Below, piece after piece: positions 13,375 through 20,188 of a stretch of DNA of 20,188 nt; position 1 is the first letter of the stretch; every line of letters starts with the position of its first letter. Location: positions 1-20,188 of the forward strand of contig CAJMHR010000038.1 of NCBI GenBank assembly GCA_905213265.1, given 5' to 3'. The DNA is from an uncultured Collinsella sp. GTDB taxonomy: Bacteria; Actinomycetota; Coriobacteriia; Coriobacteriales; Coriobacteriaceae. The notes below the pieces were generated by a model that had not been told where the DNA came from, did not search any database, and was given only the letters and a program-made list of their open reading frames with translations. The position numbers were made by a program, and so were the translations under genes.

Positions 13375-13863
13375 ATGATGGAACTTGTCAAGAAAATCAA
13401 ATCGCATCTCGACGACCTCCTCGGAACCGTCCCCAAGCACAAGGACGACGCTGTCGGCTCCGTGCTCACCCATCTGCTGGAGTCCGACCCCGACCTGGGC
13501 TTCGCGCGCGCGGCGCGCCCTGTCGAACACCCGGGCTTCACGCGCATCGTCCGTGCCGGAATCGCTTACTACGCGAAGCCGGATTTCAAGATTCTGAACC
13601 CGTTCAAGGAAGGCGGGAACGGCGTCTACTTCGTCAAGGGCTGCAACGACGACCCGACCGGCATCTTCTTCACCGATGCCTACCGCGTCAACGATGCGGA
13701 ATACGGCGACGCCATCGAGGCCTACCTCTTCGCCTACGGCATCCCCCGCGATGACCTCGCCATGGTGCCCGTCACCTTCTGGCCCAGGACCTACGAGCGC
13801 ACGCCCGAGAACATCGCCGCCCTCCGCGCCGTCGGTGCGCCCCTCCCGAACGAGGGACTCTAA
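13375..13863 (+). CDS. 162-aa protein of unknown function
   Basis: The product is an acidic alpha/beta protein, first gene of the relaxase run. The ATG at 13375 (or the adjacent one at 13378) follows GAGAGGAAA. Visible segments are an amphipathic N-terminal helix (residues 1-20), aromatic strands (GIAYYAKPDFKILNPF, GNGVYFVKGC, GIFFTDAYRV), a helix (DAIEAYLFAYGI) and a C-terminal strand with VPVTFWP. No catalytic pattern or membrane segment is evident. The downstream RHH-like gene starts one base after the stop. Position suggests a role in mobilization or in establishment in the new host, for instance as an anti-defence protein, but this is not supported by a motif. Confidence 0.7.
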   Translation: MMELVKKIKSHLDDLLGTVPKHKDDAVGSVLTHLLESDPDLGFARAARPVEHPGFTRIVRAGIAYYAKPDFKILNPFKEGGNGVYFVKGCNDDPTGIFFTDAYRVNDAEYGDAIEAYLFAYGIPRDDLAMVPVTFWPRTYERTPENIAALRAVGAPLPNEGL

Positions 13864-13864
13864 A

Positions 13865-14329
13865 ATGGCCATCGGAAAAGACGGGTCGAAGGTCATGAGC
13901 CTCCGGCTCCCTGACAAGGCATATCGCCGCCTCCACGCCTACGGGGTTTCCAAGGATCTTAGCGACAGCGCAGCCGCCCGCGAGCTCATCGCCGCCGGGC
14001 TCGCCTCCGACGGCCTGGCGCTCTACTCGACCGAGCTCGGCACCTATCTCCGCGGCGTCATGCAGCCGCTACTCGAGCAGCTCGACCACACGCTCGACGA
14101 ACGCAACGCCGAGCAGGAGGACCGCATCGCGCGCGTCGTGCACCGTGCTACACGCGCCTCTATCGTCGCGGCAATCGCGGCAGTCGAGGTCGAAAAGGGC
14201 ACGTTCGAGGGCCTGGATGGCGTGAGCGCCTCGGACATCTACGCCGCTTACGACAAGCAAGCCGGCCTCATGCAGCGTGGCATGACGCTCTCGGAGGCGA
14301 GGGGGCACCTTTCTGATGGCAAGTCGTAG
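13865..14329 (+). CDS. RHH-type mobilization accessory protein
   Basis: The 154-aa protein starts at ATG 13865, one base after the previous stop, in preference to more distant in-frame codons. The N-terminus (GSKVMSLRLPDKAYRRLHAYG, then DLSDSAAARELIAAGL) is the beta-strand plus two helices of a ribbon-helix-helix DNA-binding domain. A long helical region follows (about 60-125) with alternating charged and hydrophobic residues, then a short C-terminal part. RHH proteins upstream of relaxase genes bind oriT and load the relaxase. It overlaps the relaxase gene by 14 bases, consistent with that partnership. No membership of a named subfamily is claimed. Confidence 0.65.
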   Translation: MAIGKDGSKVMSLRLPDKAYRRLHAYGVSKDLSDSAAARELIAAGLASDGLALYSTELGTYLRGVMQPLLEQLDHTLDERNAEQEDRIARVVHRATRASIVAAIAAVEVEKGTFEGLDGVSASDIYAAYDKQAGLMQRGMTLSEARGHLSDGKS

Positions 14330-15674
14330 CAGCCTCGTCGTGAACGCCCGCGTGCACCTCCCCGGGTCGCGCGGGCGTTCCGCCGTCATCACCAACAACA
14401 TCGAATACGTCGCCACGCGCGAGGGAGCCGACAAGTCAGCCACCGTCGACGACCTCAGGCGCTCCGAGCTCGCTGAGAAGATGGGGCTCGTCGGCTACTA
14501 CGCCGAGAGGCCCGGATCGACCGCGCTCTTCGACCAGAACGGGGCCGTCCCGCTCCGCACGGCCCGCAGGGAGCTCGAAAAGGCTGACGGAGCGATTGCT
14601 ACCGTTGTGCTCAGCGTCCGCAGGGACGAGGCATGTGAGCTCGACCTCGCGTGCAAGGAGGACTGGCAGCGCTTCTGCCGCCGAAACCTCGCGCCGGCGC
14701 TTGCCGAGGCAATGGGCATCCCCGAGTCCAGCGTCCGTTGGGTAGCCGCCGAGCACGAAAACCACCCGAATTCCAAGCACGCGCACGTTATTGCGTGGTC
14801 GTCCGATGGCTCGTTCGATTCACTCATGGCCCGCAACAGGCTCGACCGGGCTAGAAACGCGCTCACCGACGCGGCCCTGGCCCCGGCGCTCGCGGCCGAG
14901 TATGAGGCCCGCGACCTCGCGAGGTCGCGGGCGGTCGACGCCGTCCGCCAAATCCCCGCCGACGAGATTGGCGTCACGCTGCCTGCGGACGGCCGAATCT
15001 CCTACGCGCACCTCCGCCGCTGGCACCCAGATGTCGCCAAGGCCGTCGATGTCGCAATCGCGGAAGCAGGGTCGAGGCATCCTGAAATCAAAGGGGCGAG
15101 CGCCGCTTACAGCAAGTCCGTGGAGCGTTGCGCCGGCCTCAAAGGCCTCGAAAGCGTTGCGCGGGACCGCTACGTGAACGACGCCATGCGCGAGCTACGC
15201 GCGCGCCAGGGCAACGCCCTGCTGAGGATCATCGCACCCGACCGGACAACGGAACCCGAAAGGGAACTGATGAGGTCCGCAAGGCCGGACGGCGGGCCTG
15301 CAACGGAGCGCAAGCGCATGAAACCGCTCGTCGGCGAGGTCCGCGCCTGCGTCACCGGTGAAGATCTGGAGGGGGCGCGAGAAGCCGTCCGCGAGCTCAG
15401 GCCTATCCCGGAGAGGTGTCTCCGGTCATGTCCGTCCTACGCGCTTTCTATGGCAAAAGCCCCGGTTGCCGTGAGCAGAGCCCTTACCAAAGCGCTCGCG
15501 TTCGCAACGGAGAACCCCAGAAGCAAGAAGGACCCGTCAGATGAGGTCGGCCAGAAAGCCGAGCGCGCGCTCGCAAGGGCGCTCGCAGCCGCTGCATCGG
15601 CCGCGATCAGGGGCGATACGGCGGGCATCGTACTCGACCCCGCGAAAACCATAGTGAAGGGAATGATTCTATGA
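14316..15674 (+). CDS. MobL/MOBP-like relaxase
   Basis: The 452-aa protein has an N-terminal relaxase half and a helical, charged C-terminal half. The metal-binding signature is clear: H147-EN...K154-H155-A-H157-V, the HEN...HxH variant found in MOBP/MobL enzymes, preceded by DWQRFCRRNLAPALAEAMGI as in MobL proteins. Y31 in IEYVATREG, near the N-terminus, is the best candidate for the nicking tyrosine. It should cleave one strand at oriT, stay covalently bound to the 5' end and pilot the DNA to the coupling protein. The ATG lies inside the preceding RHH gene, and the stop overlaps the coupling protein start (ATGA). The C-terminal 150 residues are not recognised. Confidence 0.85.
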   Translation: MASRSSLVVNARVHLPGSRGRSAVITNNIEYVATREGADKSATVDDLRRSELAEKMGLVGYYAERPGSTALFDQNGAVPLRTARRELEKADGAIATVVLSVRRDEACELDLACKEDWQRFCRRNLAPALAEAMGIPESSVRWVAAEHENHPNSKHAHVIAWSSDGSFDSLMARNRLDRARNALTDAALAPALAAEYEARDLARSRAVDAVRQIPADEIGVTLPADGRISYAHLRRWHPDVAKAVDVAIAEAGSRHPEIKGASAAYSKSVERCAGLKGLESVARDRYVNDAMRELRARQGNALLRIIAPDRTTEPERELMRSARPDGGPATERKRMKPLVGEVRACVTGEDLEGAREAVRELRPIPERCLRSCPSYALSMAKAPVAVSRALTKALAFATENPRSKKDPSDEVGQKAERALARALAAAASAAIRGDTAGIVLDPAKTIVKGMIL

Positions 15675-17611
15675 GCAAGCAGAAGAGCTTCAACGTCGAC
15701 GAGGGCGCGCATTTCAAGCGCTGTGTCGCCGCCGGCACGGCCGCTGGGACCGCGATCGCGTTCGTCCTACTGCCGGCAGCATGGCACTGGCTGAAAGCAT
15801 GGGTCACCGGCATCGCCGCGACGCTCACAAGCTTCGGGACGGCCGCAGCACCCGAACTCCCCGATACCATGTTCCAAAACCCACTCGAAGTCCTGCCGGA
15901 GCTGATCCAGGACGACGCCTTCCTCGTGGGATGCGCGGCGACCCTCGCCATCTCCACGATAGCAGGCGTCTGGAGCCACTTCGACTGGTCGCGCTGGCTC
16001 CACGACGGGACCTGGGTCGGTGGGCGCCGCGCGCCGGGCGCGCCCATCCACGGCGACGCGAGGCTCATCTCGGCACACGGCGAGCTTAAGCGCAAGAGCA
16101 AATCGTGGCAGGAGGGCGAAAGACCCTCGGGTGGCACACTGGTCGTGGGCGAGATCGGGAAGAGCGTCAGGCTCATCGACTCGGTCCACGCTTGCATCCT
16201 TGCCGAGAGTGGCGAGGGCAAAAGCCGTCGAGTCGCCATTTTGTCAGCCTTGGCTAACTTCGAGCAAGGCCGTTCCATCATCATCAACGACATCAAGGGC
16301 GAGCTCAGAGCCTTCCTTGAGCCTGCGTTCGAGAAGGCGGGCACTCACCGCATCGTCGACGTGATGTTCGACGCGCCCGCATCCTCGGTTCGGTTCGATC
16401 CGCTCGAGAGGGCAAAGGAGGCCTTTAGGGCGGAGGGGGCCGGCGGCTGCGCGCGAGAACTGCGCGAGCTCTCGCGCTGCATCGTGCCCGCGCCGTCGAA
16501 AGGCCAGCCGTTCTTCTACGACGGCGCTCGGAACCTCTTCGTCGGTATCTCCCTCGCCCTCATCGAGGACGCGTCCATCCCGGAAGACGAGAAGACCGTC
16601 ATGTCCGTCGCGGCCGCAATCTCGCCGTCGGGCGATCAAGGCCCGCTTGACCGCATCGCCGCCCTGGCGGCGTTTTTGCCCGCCGGAGACCCCGCCCTCC
16701 CCTTCCTCGGCGGACTCAACGGTGAGCACGGAGGCGGGCCCGGCATCGTCTCGACTCTGAGCAACTGCCTCACCGAGTACGTCGACGGCAACGTTGCCCG
16801 GATGCTTCACGACGACGAGTGCGGCCTCGGGGACATCGGCGAGGAGCCCACGGCGGTCTTCATCTCATCGTCCTCGGCAACGGGCAACTACAAGAAACTC
16901 GTCCAGACGTTCGTTTCCCAAGCGCTCTCGGCGCTGCGCTCCTGCGCTGCGGGCCATGCCGGGCGCTGCCCCGTCGAAACCATCCTCCTCCTCGATGAGG
17001 CGGCGTCCCTCGGCCGCAACGAGAGGATCGTCCAGGACCTGGGAGAGATGCGCTCAGAAGGCGTCCATGTTCTCTGGTTCTGTCAGTCGCTCCTCGCACT
17101 CCAGTCCGTCTCCGGCTACAGCCGAGAAGAAGCCGAGACGATACTCGACCTCCTCAAGGACAAGGTCGTTCTCTCCTGCTCCAACCTCGACACCGCGCGC
17201 AAGCTCTCGGAGTCGATGGGCTCCTACACGGCGGTCGCTCAGTCCACGAACCGAACGAGGGGAACGAACACCGGCTCGACGGGCACGAGCGAGGGGCTCG
17301 TCCGCAGGCCGCTCATCACGCCCGACGAGCTCCAGCGTTGGACTGGCCGCGAGACGGGAGCCCTCGTGATCCACGACGGCGTACCTATGGCCTTCCCCAG
17401 CAGGGACGTCACCGAGACCTTCGTCGGGCCCATGCTCGGGATGACGTCCCCCGAGGCCGAACGGGCACTTATGGAGCAATCGACCGCTCGCCGCGAAATC
17501 AGGAACGAGACGGTGCCGAAGGTTTGGCAGGGCCCGACCGACCCCGGCGGCGCGGCGACAGCGCCGACGAAGCCGAAAACGGTCGCAGGATACGTTCCCG
17601 AGGGCTTCTAG
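15671..17611 (+). CDS. VirD4/TraG-type coupling protein
   Basis: The 646-aa protein is a type IV coupling protein. It has an N-terminal membrane region with two segments (about residues 18-45 and 83-102), Walker A ESGEGKS (G181-S185) within HACILAESGEGKSRRVAIL, the NDIKGELRAFLEPAFEKAG motif, and Walker B ETILLLDEAASLG (D442, E443). Later conserved elements are VLWFCQSLLALQSVSGY and an RRPLITPDELQRW motif near the end. It links the relaxosome to a secretion channel and powers DNA export. The channel itself is not encoded in this window. The gene overlaps the relaxase gene by four bases and is followed by a strong terminator. Confidence 0.93.
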   Translation: MSKQKSFNVDEGAHFKRCVAAGTAAGTAIAFVLLPAAWHWLKAWVTGIAATLTSFGTAAAPELPDTMFQNPLEVLPELIQDDAFLVGCAATLAISTIAGVWSHFDWSRWLHDGTWVGGRRAPGAPIHGDARLISAHGELKRKSKSWQEGERPSGGTLVVGEIGKSVRLIDSVHACILAESGEGKSRRVAILSALANFEQGRSIIINDIKGELRAFLEPAFEKAGTHRIVDVMFDAPASSVRFDPLERAKEAFRAEGAGGCARELRELSRCIVPAPSKGQPFFYDGARNLFVGISLALIEDASIPEDEKTVMSVAAAISPSGDQGPLDRIAALAAFLPAGDPALPFLGGLNGEHGGGPGIVSTLSNCLTEYVDGNVARMLHDDECGLGDIGEEPTAVFISSSSATGNYKKLVQTFVSQALSALRSCAAGHAGRCPVETILLLDEAASLGRNERIVQDLGEMRSEGVHVLWFCQSLLALQSVSGYSREEAETILDLLKDKVVLSCSNLDTARKLSESMGSYTAVAQSTNRTRGTNTGSTGTSEGLVRRPLITPDELQRWTGRETGALVIHDGVPMAFPSRDVTETFVGPMLGMTSPEAERALMEQSTARREIRNETVPKVWQGPTDPGGAATAPTKPKTVAGYVPEGF

Positions 17612-17656
17612 TCGCGTAATCGCCCATATCCAGCGGAAACGACTCGATCAACTACA

Positions 17657-17702
17657 CTTCCGCACCCGCGTACTACACGCGGGTGCGGAAGTTTTTCGTT
17701 TT
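17657..17702 (+). terminator. Intrinsic terminator closing the mobilization run
   Basis: CTTCCGCACCCGCGT (17657-17671), loop ACTAC and ACGCGGGTGCGGAAG (17677-17691) form a perfect 15-bp stem followed by TTTTTCGTTTT. It lies 45 bases after the coupling protein stop. Confidence 0.92.
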
Positions 17703-17703
17703 A

Positions 17704-17808
17704 GGTGCAGGCATCTACCTGCGCCTTCGAACTCGGCTCGCCGAGTTGCGCCGCTTGCCTCCGGCGAAACGTAGTGGAGCCTTATCCTGCACCGCCGCTT
17801 CGTGGCGG
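17704..17808 (+). other. Candidate origin of transfer (oriT) with MOBP-like nic site
   Basis: Consecutive inverted repeats are present: 17704-17711/17718-17725 (8 bp with one G-T), AACTCGGC/GCCGAGTT (17730-17737, 17740-17747), CGCCG/CGGCG (17749-17753, 17762-17766), and CCGCC/GGCGG (17792-17796, 17804-17808). Then TATCCTGC (17783-17790) matches the IncP-type nic consensus YATCCTG|Y, placing the nick between 17789 and 17790. The first arm GGTGCAGG can also pair with CCTGCACC (17786-17793), across nic. It is non-coding, directly follows the mobilization genes, and the relaxase is MOBP-like. The 8-mer also occurs by chance inside coding genes here, so context carries the call. Confidence 0.5.
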
Positions 17809-17883
17809 AAAACCGAATCCAAAGTGACGCGTAGCATTCGAACCACAGCGCCGAAAAAATGACGTCAGAAGCCGGCAGCCGAA

Positions 17884-18114
17884 CTATCCATCGAACAGGT
17901 CTGAATCGAAAAACTCTCTCAGGGAAACGCCGAGCCCGCCTGCGATGCGCTCGATATTCTCGATTGAGACGTTGCGCTTGCCGGTCTCGACTTCGGCGAA
18001 GTAGGTGCGCGACATCTCGATGGAGTACGCGAAGGCCTCCTGGCTCAGGCCGAGCCCGGCCCTTAGCTCCTTGATGCGGAGCCCCACGCGCATCTTGGGG
18101 TCCAGCTGAGTCAT
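17884..18114 (-). CDS. XRE-family repressor-like regulator
   Basis: The 76-aa protein is almost entirely one Cro/CI-type HTH: RIKELRAGLGLSQEAFAYSI, MSRTYFAEVETGKRNVSI, then ENIERIAGGLGVSLREFF. The ATG at 18114 has GGGAGG five bases upstream and is preferred to the GTG at 18120, which would overlap that site. The gene diverges from the surface-protein gene, with paired TATATAAGT repeats in between, so it probably represses one or both promoters. SQEAFAYSIEMSRTYFAEVE is typical of stand-alone regulators carried by mobile elements. Confidence 0.9.
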   Translation of the reverse strand: MTQLDPKMRVGLRIKELRAGLGLSQEAFAYSIEMSRTYFAEVETGKRNVSIENIERIAGGLGVSLREFFDSDLFDG

Positions 18115-18153
18115 CGACACCTCCCGTCCTTCGGTGTCAATGATTCAAGCCAA

Positions 18154-18183
18154 CCCTATATAAGTCACACCTATATAAGTGAC
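18154..18183. promoter_or_regulatory. Operator-like direct repeats between XRE gene and surface-protein gene
   Basis: CTATATAAGTCAC (18156-18168) and CTATATAAGTGAC (18171-18183) repeat with a 15-bp period. The end of the first and start of the second also form GTCAC...GTGAC arms (18164-18168, 18179-18183). Just downstream, TTGAAA (18187-18192) and AACTAT, 17 bases on, give a possible + strand promoter. This suits binding by the adjacent XRE protein. Confidence 0.6.
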
Positions 18184-18232
18184 AATTTGAAATACAATGC
18201 AAATATTGAACTATCGCAATCAGGAAGGAGCC

Positions 18233-19573
18233 ATGGTGGTTACGGAGATTCCGAAGGTGACGGACGATATGGTCTCCGGGGATGCAGTGGAAAAGGAAGA
18301 GGGGAGACCTTTCATGCTCTTCGGGCGCGAGTTCTCCCGCAAGCAGGTCTGCGCGGCTGGTGCAGGAATCCTCTGTGCGGCGCTCCTCATTGGCGGCGGT
18401 GGGTATGCCATCACACATGCCGGGTGGACGGGTAAAGCGAATGTCCCTGCGGTGTTCCAGAAGGCGGGCGATGAGAAGCAAGACATGGCGCTCTTCCTTG
18501 AGGTAAAGGCCGAGGGATGGGGTGCCGACACGTCCACGCCCGTCATCGCGCATATCGAGGGCGCGGACGGGGAAGTAGACTTCTACACCGCCATCGTCGC
18601 GAACAAGCAGGTGACCATAGAGGTCGGCGAGTCCGGTACCTACAGCGTCACCCTCATCCCGCCGGTGAACGCGGACGGCTCCACCTATAAGGCAGCGTCC
18701 AGTAAGGTCAAGGCCGGGAAAGATGACAAGAAAACGAACGGTACCGTCATCACGCTCGAAAAGGTGGATGCGGACAAGGTGACGAAGGATGACCTGACAG
18801 CTATTGCCAAGGACGTTGCAGCAGCCGTGAAGAAGGGCGATTCCACCCTGACCGGAGAGCGCGGCGTGAAGGTGGTTAACATCTTCCAGACCAATATCAG
18901 CAGCAATCCGAACGCCGATACCGATGCCGTCGAGAAGGAGACCGAGAAGGCTCAGGAGTCCGCCAAGGAAGAGAAGTCCGACGCGAAGACCCCGGAAACT
19001 TCCGACAGCAAGAAGAGCGATTCAGGTTCATCCAACGGCTCCAAGAAGGATAATGGGAAGACCACAGGCAGCTCCGATAATTCTGGAAACAAGAGCAATT
19101 CATCCTCCAAGAAAGACGAGGGAAAATCCGATAGCAAGCCGAGTGGCGGCAACAGCAGCAACTCCGGCTCAAACTCCAATTCAGGCAGTTCATCGAAAAA
19201 GGATGACACCCCGGCGCATCAGCACAACTGGGTTGCCAAGACAAAAACCGTCCATCACGACGCTCAGTACAAGACCGTCCACCACGACGCGGTGACGCAT
19301 CAGGTATGGCATGACGCGGTGACGGAGGAACACTATATCTGCAACCAGTGCGGTGCGGATATCACGTCTGACCCTTGGGGGCATATTAACAACTCTCTTA
19401 TGAATGGTGGTAATTGCGGAAGCTATCACTCTACCTATGTGACTGTAAAGCAGGGGTATTATGAAACCGTGACCGACCAAGCGGCCTATGACGAGCAGGT
19501 GCAGGTGCGTGATGCATGGGAGGAGACCGTGACCACCGGGTACAAGTGCTCTTCCTGCGGTGCCACGAAGTAG
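18233..19573 (+). CDS. Membrane-anchored surface protein with HHDA repeats and zinc-ribbon-like tail
   Basis: The 446-aa protein starts at ATG 18233, with AGGAAGGAG at 18222-18230. Parts in order: a charged cytoplasmic N-terminus (1-30), one hydrophobic segment (about 37-60) with no signal-peptidase-like site evident, an extracytoplasmic beta-rich domain (about 70-225), and a low-complexity S/K/N/D/G linker (about 232-325). The C-terminal domain (about 328-446) has three 9-residue repeats, HHDAQYKTV, HHDAVTHQV and WHDAVTEEH (341-367), then C370-x2-C373, C395 and C439-x2-C442, which look like a metal-binding ribbon. The linker probably spans the cell wall and displays the domain. The gene is cargo of the mobile element and divergent from its likely XRE repressor. 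Function is unknown; adhesion or surface exclusion are guesses. Confidence 0.75.
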   Translation: MVVTEIPKVTDDMVSGDAVEKEEGRPFMLFGREFSRKQVCAAGAGILCAALLIGGGGYAITHAGWTGKANVPAVFQKAGDEKQDMALFLEVKAEGWGADTSTPVIAHIEGADGEVDFYTAIVANKQVTIEVGESGTYSVTLIPPVNADGSTYKAASSKVKAGKDDKKTNGTVITLEKVDADKVTKDDLTAIAKDVAAAVKKGDSTLTGERGVKVVNIFQTNISSNPNADTDAVEKETEKAQESAKEEKSDAKTPETSDSKKSDSGSSNGSKKDNGKTTGSSDNSGNKSNSSSKKDEGKSDSKPSGGNSSNSGSNSNSGSSSKKDDTPAHQHNWVAKTKTVHHDAQYKTVHHDAVTHQVWHDAVTEEHYICNQCGADITSDPWGHINNSLMNGGNCGSYHSTYVTVKQGYYETVTDQAAYDEQVQVRDAWEETVTTGYKCSSCGATK

Positions 19574-19690
19574 CGGAAGCCGCCGAATTCTAGGCCGTAG
19601 CGGTCAGGCATCAGATTGAGATCTAATGATGCCACCCGGGCGCACGAGTCTCAGTATCCTCCATGTTCCCGAGTCACCTTAGCCAAGGTT

Positions 19691-19711
19691 CCAAGGGGCA
19701 CCGCCCCTTGG
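19691..19711. repeat. 9-bp inverted repeat, possible terminator stem
   Basis: CCAAGGGGC (19691-19699), loop ACC and GCCCCTTGG (19703-19711) lie in the 226-base gap after the surface-protein gene. No clear T-run follows on either strand. It could mark the element's right end or act as a bidirectional stop. Confidence 0.5.
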
Positions 19712-19757
19712 CGCGCAGGGGTTCGGGGATGGCGCGAGGCATCCCCGGAAAAGCTGG

Positions 19758-19784
19758 CGCGGGCATGCCGATGGCATGCCCGCG
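19758..19784 (-). terminator. 12-bp hairpin downstream of the right-hand leftward genes
   Basis: CGCGGGCATGCC (19758-19769), loop GAT and GGCATGCCCGCG (19773-19784) sit 16 bases beyond the stop of the 97-aa gene. On the - strand only a short CTTTT follows a few bases later, so termination would be weak. Confidence 0.5.
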
Positions 19785-19799
19785 TTCTCCGTATGCACC

Positions 19800-20093
19800 T
19801 CACCCCTCTCCGGCAACGTACACGGTCCGACCGCTCTCGCAGTCAATGCTCTCCACGTCGCCGAATCCGATGCGGACGGCAGCCCATCCGCCCCCGTCCT
19901 CCACCAAGGCGTCGGCCTCGTCGCGTGCGTCCGAGACGAGTCGCCCGAGTTCGGGCGACCCCTCCGGAGCAGTACCCACCTCGAACGCCCCGCCCTCGCC
20001 GCCCGACTCAAACTCGACGACGACAGTCAGCGCGACGGCTCCGCCCGGGGACTTGCCGAATCTGCCCACGGCGCCAACCTCGTCCATCTCCAT
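19800..20093 (-). CDS. 97-aa acidic protein of unknown function
   Basis: The ATG at 20093 has GGGGAGG seven bases upstream. The product is acidic and glycine-rich, with strands such as AVALTVVVEFES and GWAAVRIGFG and a helix RLVSDARDEADALVED. There is no recognised motif, membrane segment or cysteine pair. It starts five bases after the stop of the partial upstream gene on the same strand, so the two are co-transcribed. The opposite strand is also open over this region, but the ribosome binding site and the operon arrangement favour this one. Whether it belongs to the mobile element or the flanking chromosome is unknown. Confidence 0.6.
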   Translation of the reverse strand: MEMDEVGAVGRFGKSPGGAVALTVVVEFESGGEGGAFEVGTAPEGSPELGRLVSDARDEADALVEDGGGWAAVRIGFGDVESIDCESGRTVYVAGEG

Positions 20094-20097
20094 GGAG

Positions 20098-20188
20098 CTA
20101 CCTCCCCTTGACGGCGCTAAGCGGCTTCGGCTCGAAGTGCTCGTCGCGCTCGACGGCGGCGAACCCCATCTGGCGGTTCAGCTCGGCC
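20098..20188 (-). CDS. C-terminal end of an unidentified gene (cut by window)
   Basis: The frame is open from the right edge to a TAG at 20100-20098. The last 29 residues include ELNRQMGFAAVERDEHFEPK and end SAVKGR. Third positions are mostly G or C, as in real genes here. The stop precedes the next gene's start by four bases, with that gene's ribosome binding site inside this frame. Too little is visible to name it. Confidence 0.6.
   Translation of the reverse strand, partial: AELNRQMGFAAVERDEHFEPKPLSAVKGR

Larger units (their letters stand above)
10030..19573. mobile_element. Integrative mobilizable element (boundaries uncertain)
   Basis: Excisionase, tyrosine integrase, MobC-like protein, VapE-type helicase, RHH-like accessory, MobL/MOBP-like relaxase and VirD4-type coupling protein are collinear and mostly overlapping, followed by a candidate oriT and a two-gene cargo. 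No VirB4-like ATPase, VirB6-like channel or peptidoglycan hydrolase gene is seen, so in this window it looks mobilized rather than self-transmissible. The limits given are those of the first and last genes assigned to it; no attL/attR pair was recognised. The duplicated HTH gene or the defence-like block to the left could also belong to it. Confidence 0.75.

Noticed and set aside
9839..19800. Search by eye for direct repeats (attL/attR) flanking the mobile element
   Set aside because: Comparison of 9839-10030 and 3001-3480 with 17810-17880 and 19574-19800 gave only 6-7 base matches, no better than chance; no tRNA 3' end is present either.
19776..20111. A + strand 111-codon ORF at the right end
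   Set aside because: It is antisense to the 97-aa gene, which has a strong ribosome binding site and a coupled upstream gene; the + strand frame has neither.
1..20188. CRISPR arrays, tRNA or rRNA genes, insertion sequence transposases
   Set aside because: No regularly spaced repeats, no tRNA T-arm with matching stem, no rRNA-like stretch and no DDE-type or HUH transposase motifs were found.

Overview
The window looks like chromosomal DNA of a GC-rich actinobacterium, most plausibly a gut or oral Coriobacteriia (Collinsella/Olsenella/Eggerthella-like). This is inferred from a strong G/C third-position bias in the backbone and element genes, frequent TTG starts, and a Firmicutes-style gene repertoire: YxeA, a lantibiotic-type permease, a Tn916-like integrase and a MobL-like relaxase. 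No rRNA or tRNA was seen, so the taxonomic call rests on style only.

Layout. (1) 1-2955: the end of an operon on the + strand, with a lantibiotic-immunity-type ABC permease (cut by the window edge), a YxeA-like exported protein, an OmpR/PhoB response regulator and a sensor histidine kinase. This resembles cell-envelope or peptide-antibiotic sensing and export loci. (2) 2956-3481: mostly gene debris. Two truncated, GC3-rich reading frames lie on opposite strands and end abruptly at AT-richer DNA. A good promoter and an intrinsic-terminator hairpin then precede a DUF3800 gene. (3) 3482-9838: an accessory, defence-like block. It holds the DUF3800 gene (+) and, on the - strand, an AAA_14/DUF4143 ATPase, a DUF4365 nuclease-like protein and a small protein with a HEPN-like R-x4-H motif. 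A beheaded GyrI-like gene follows, behind a LexA-box promoter, and then an XRE-type regulator built from two copies of one HTH-plus-helical unit. Codon use is visibly less GC-rich in the HEPN-like, DUF4365 and duplicated-XRE genes. Nothing is recognised in 8158-8317.

(4) 10030 to about 19573: an integrative mobilizable element. One tightly overlapping run reads excisionase, integrase, MobC-like protein, a 66-aa protein and a VapE-type helicase. A gap carrying seven copies of GGTGCC in symmetric arrangement follows. A second overlapping run reads a 162-aa unknown, an RHH-like mobilization accessory, a MobL/MOBP-like relaxase and a VirD4/TraG coupling protein, closed by a strong terminator. Just beyond is a structured 100-bp segment with an IncP-style TATCCTGC nic-like site, a candidate oriT. 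An XRE regulator is divergent from a membrane-anchored surface protein, with direct operator-like repeats between them. No type IV secretion ATPase or channel genes are visible, so within this window the element looks mobilizable rather than self-conjugative. Attachment sites could not be identified.

(5) 19574-20188: two inverted-repeat hairpins, then a small acidic protein and the tail of another gene, both on the - strand and unrecognised.
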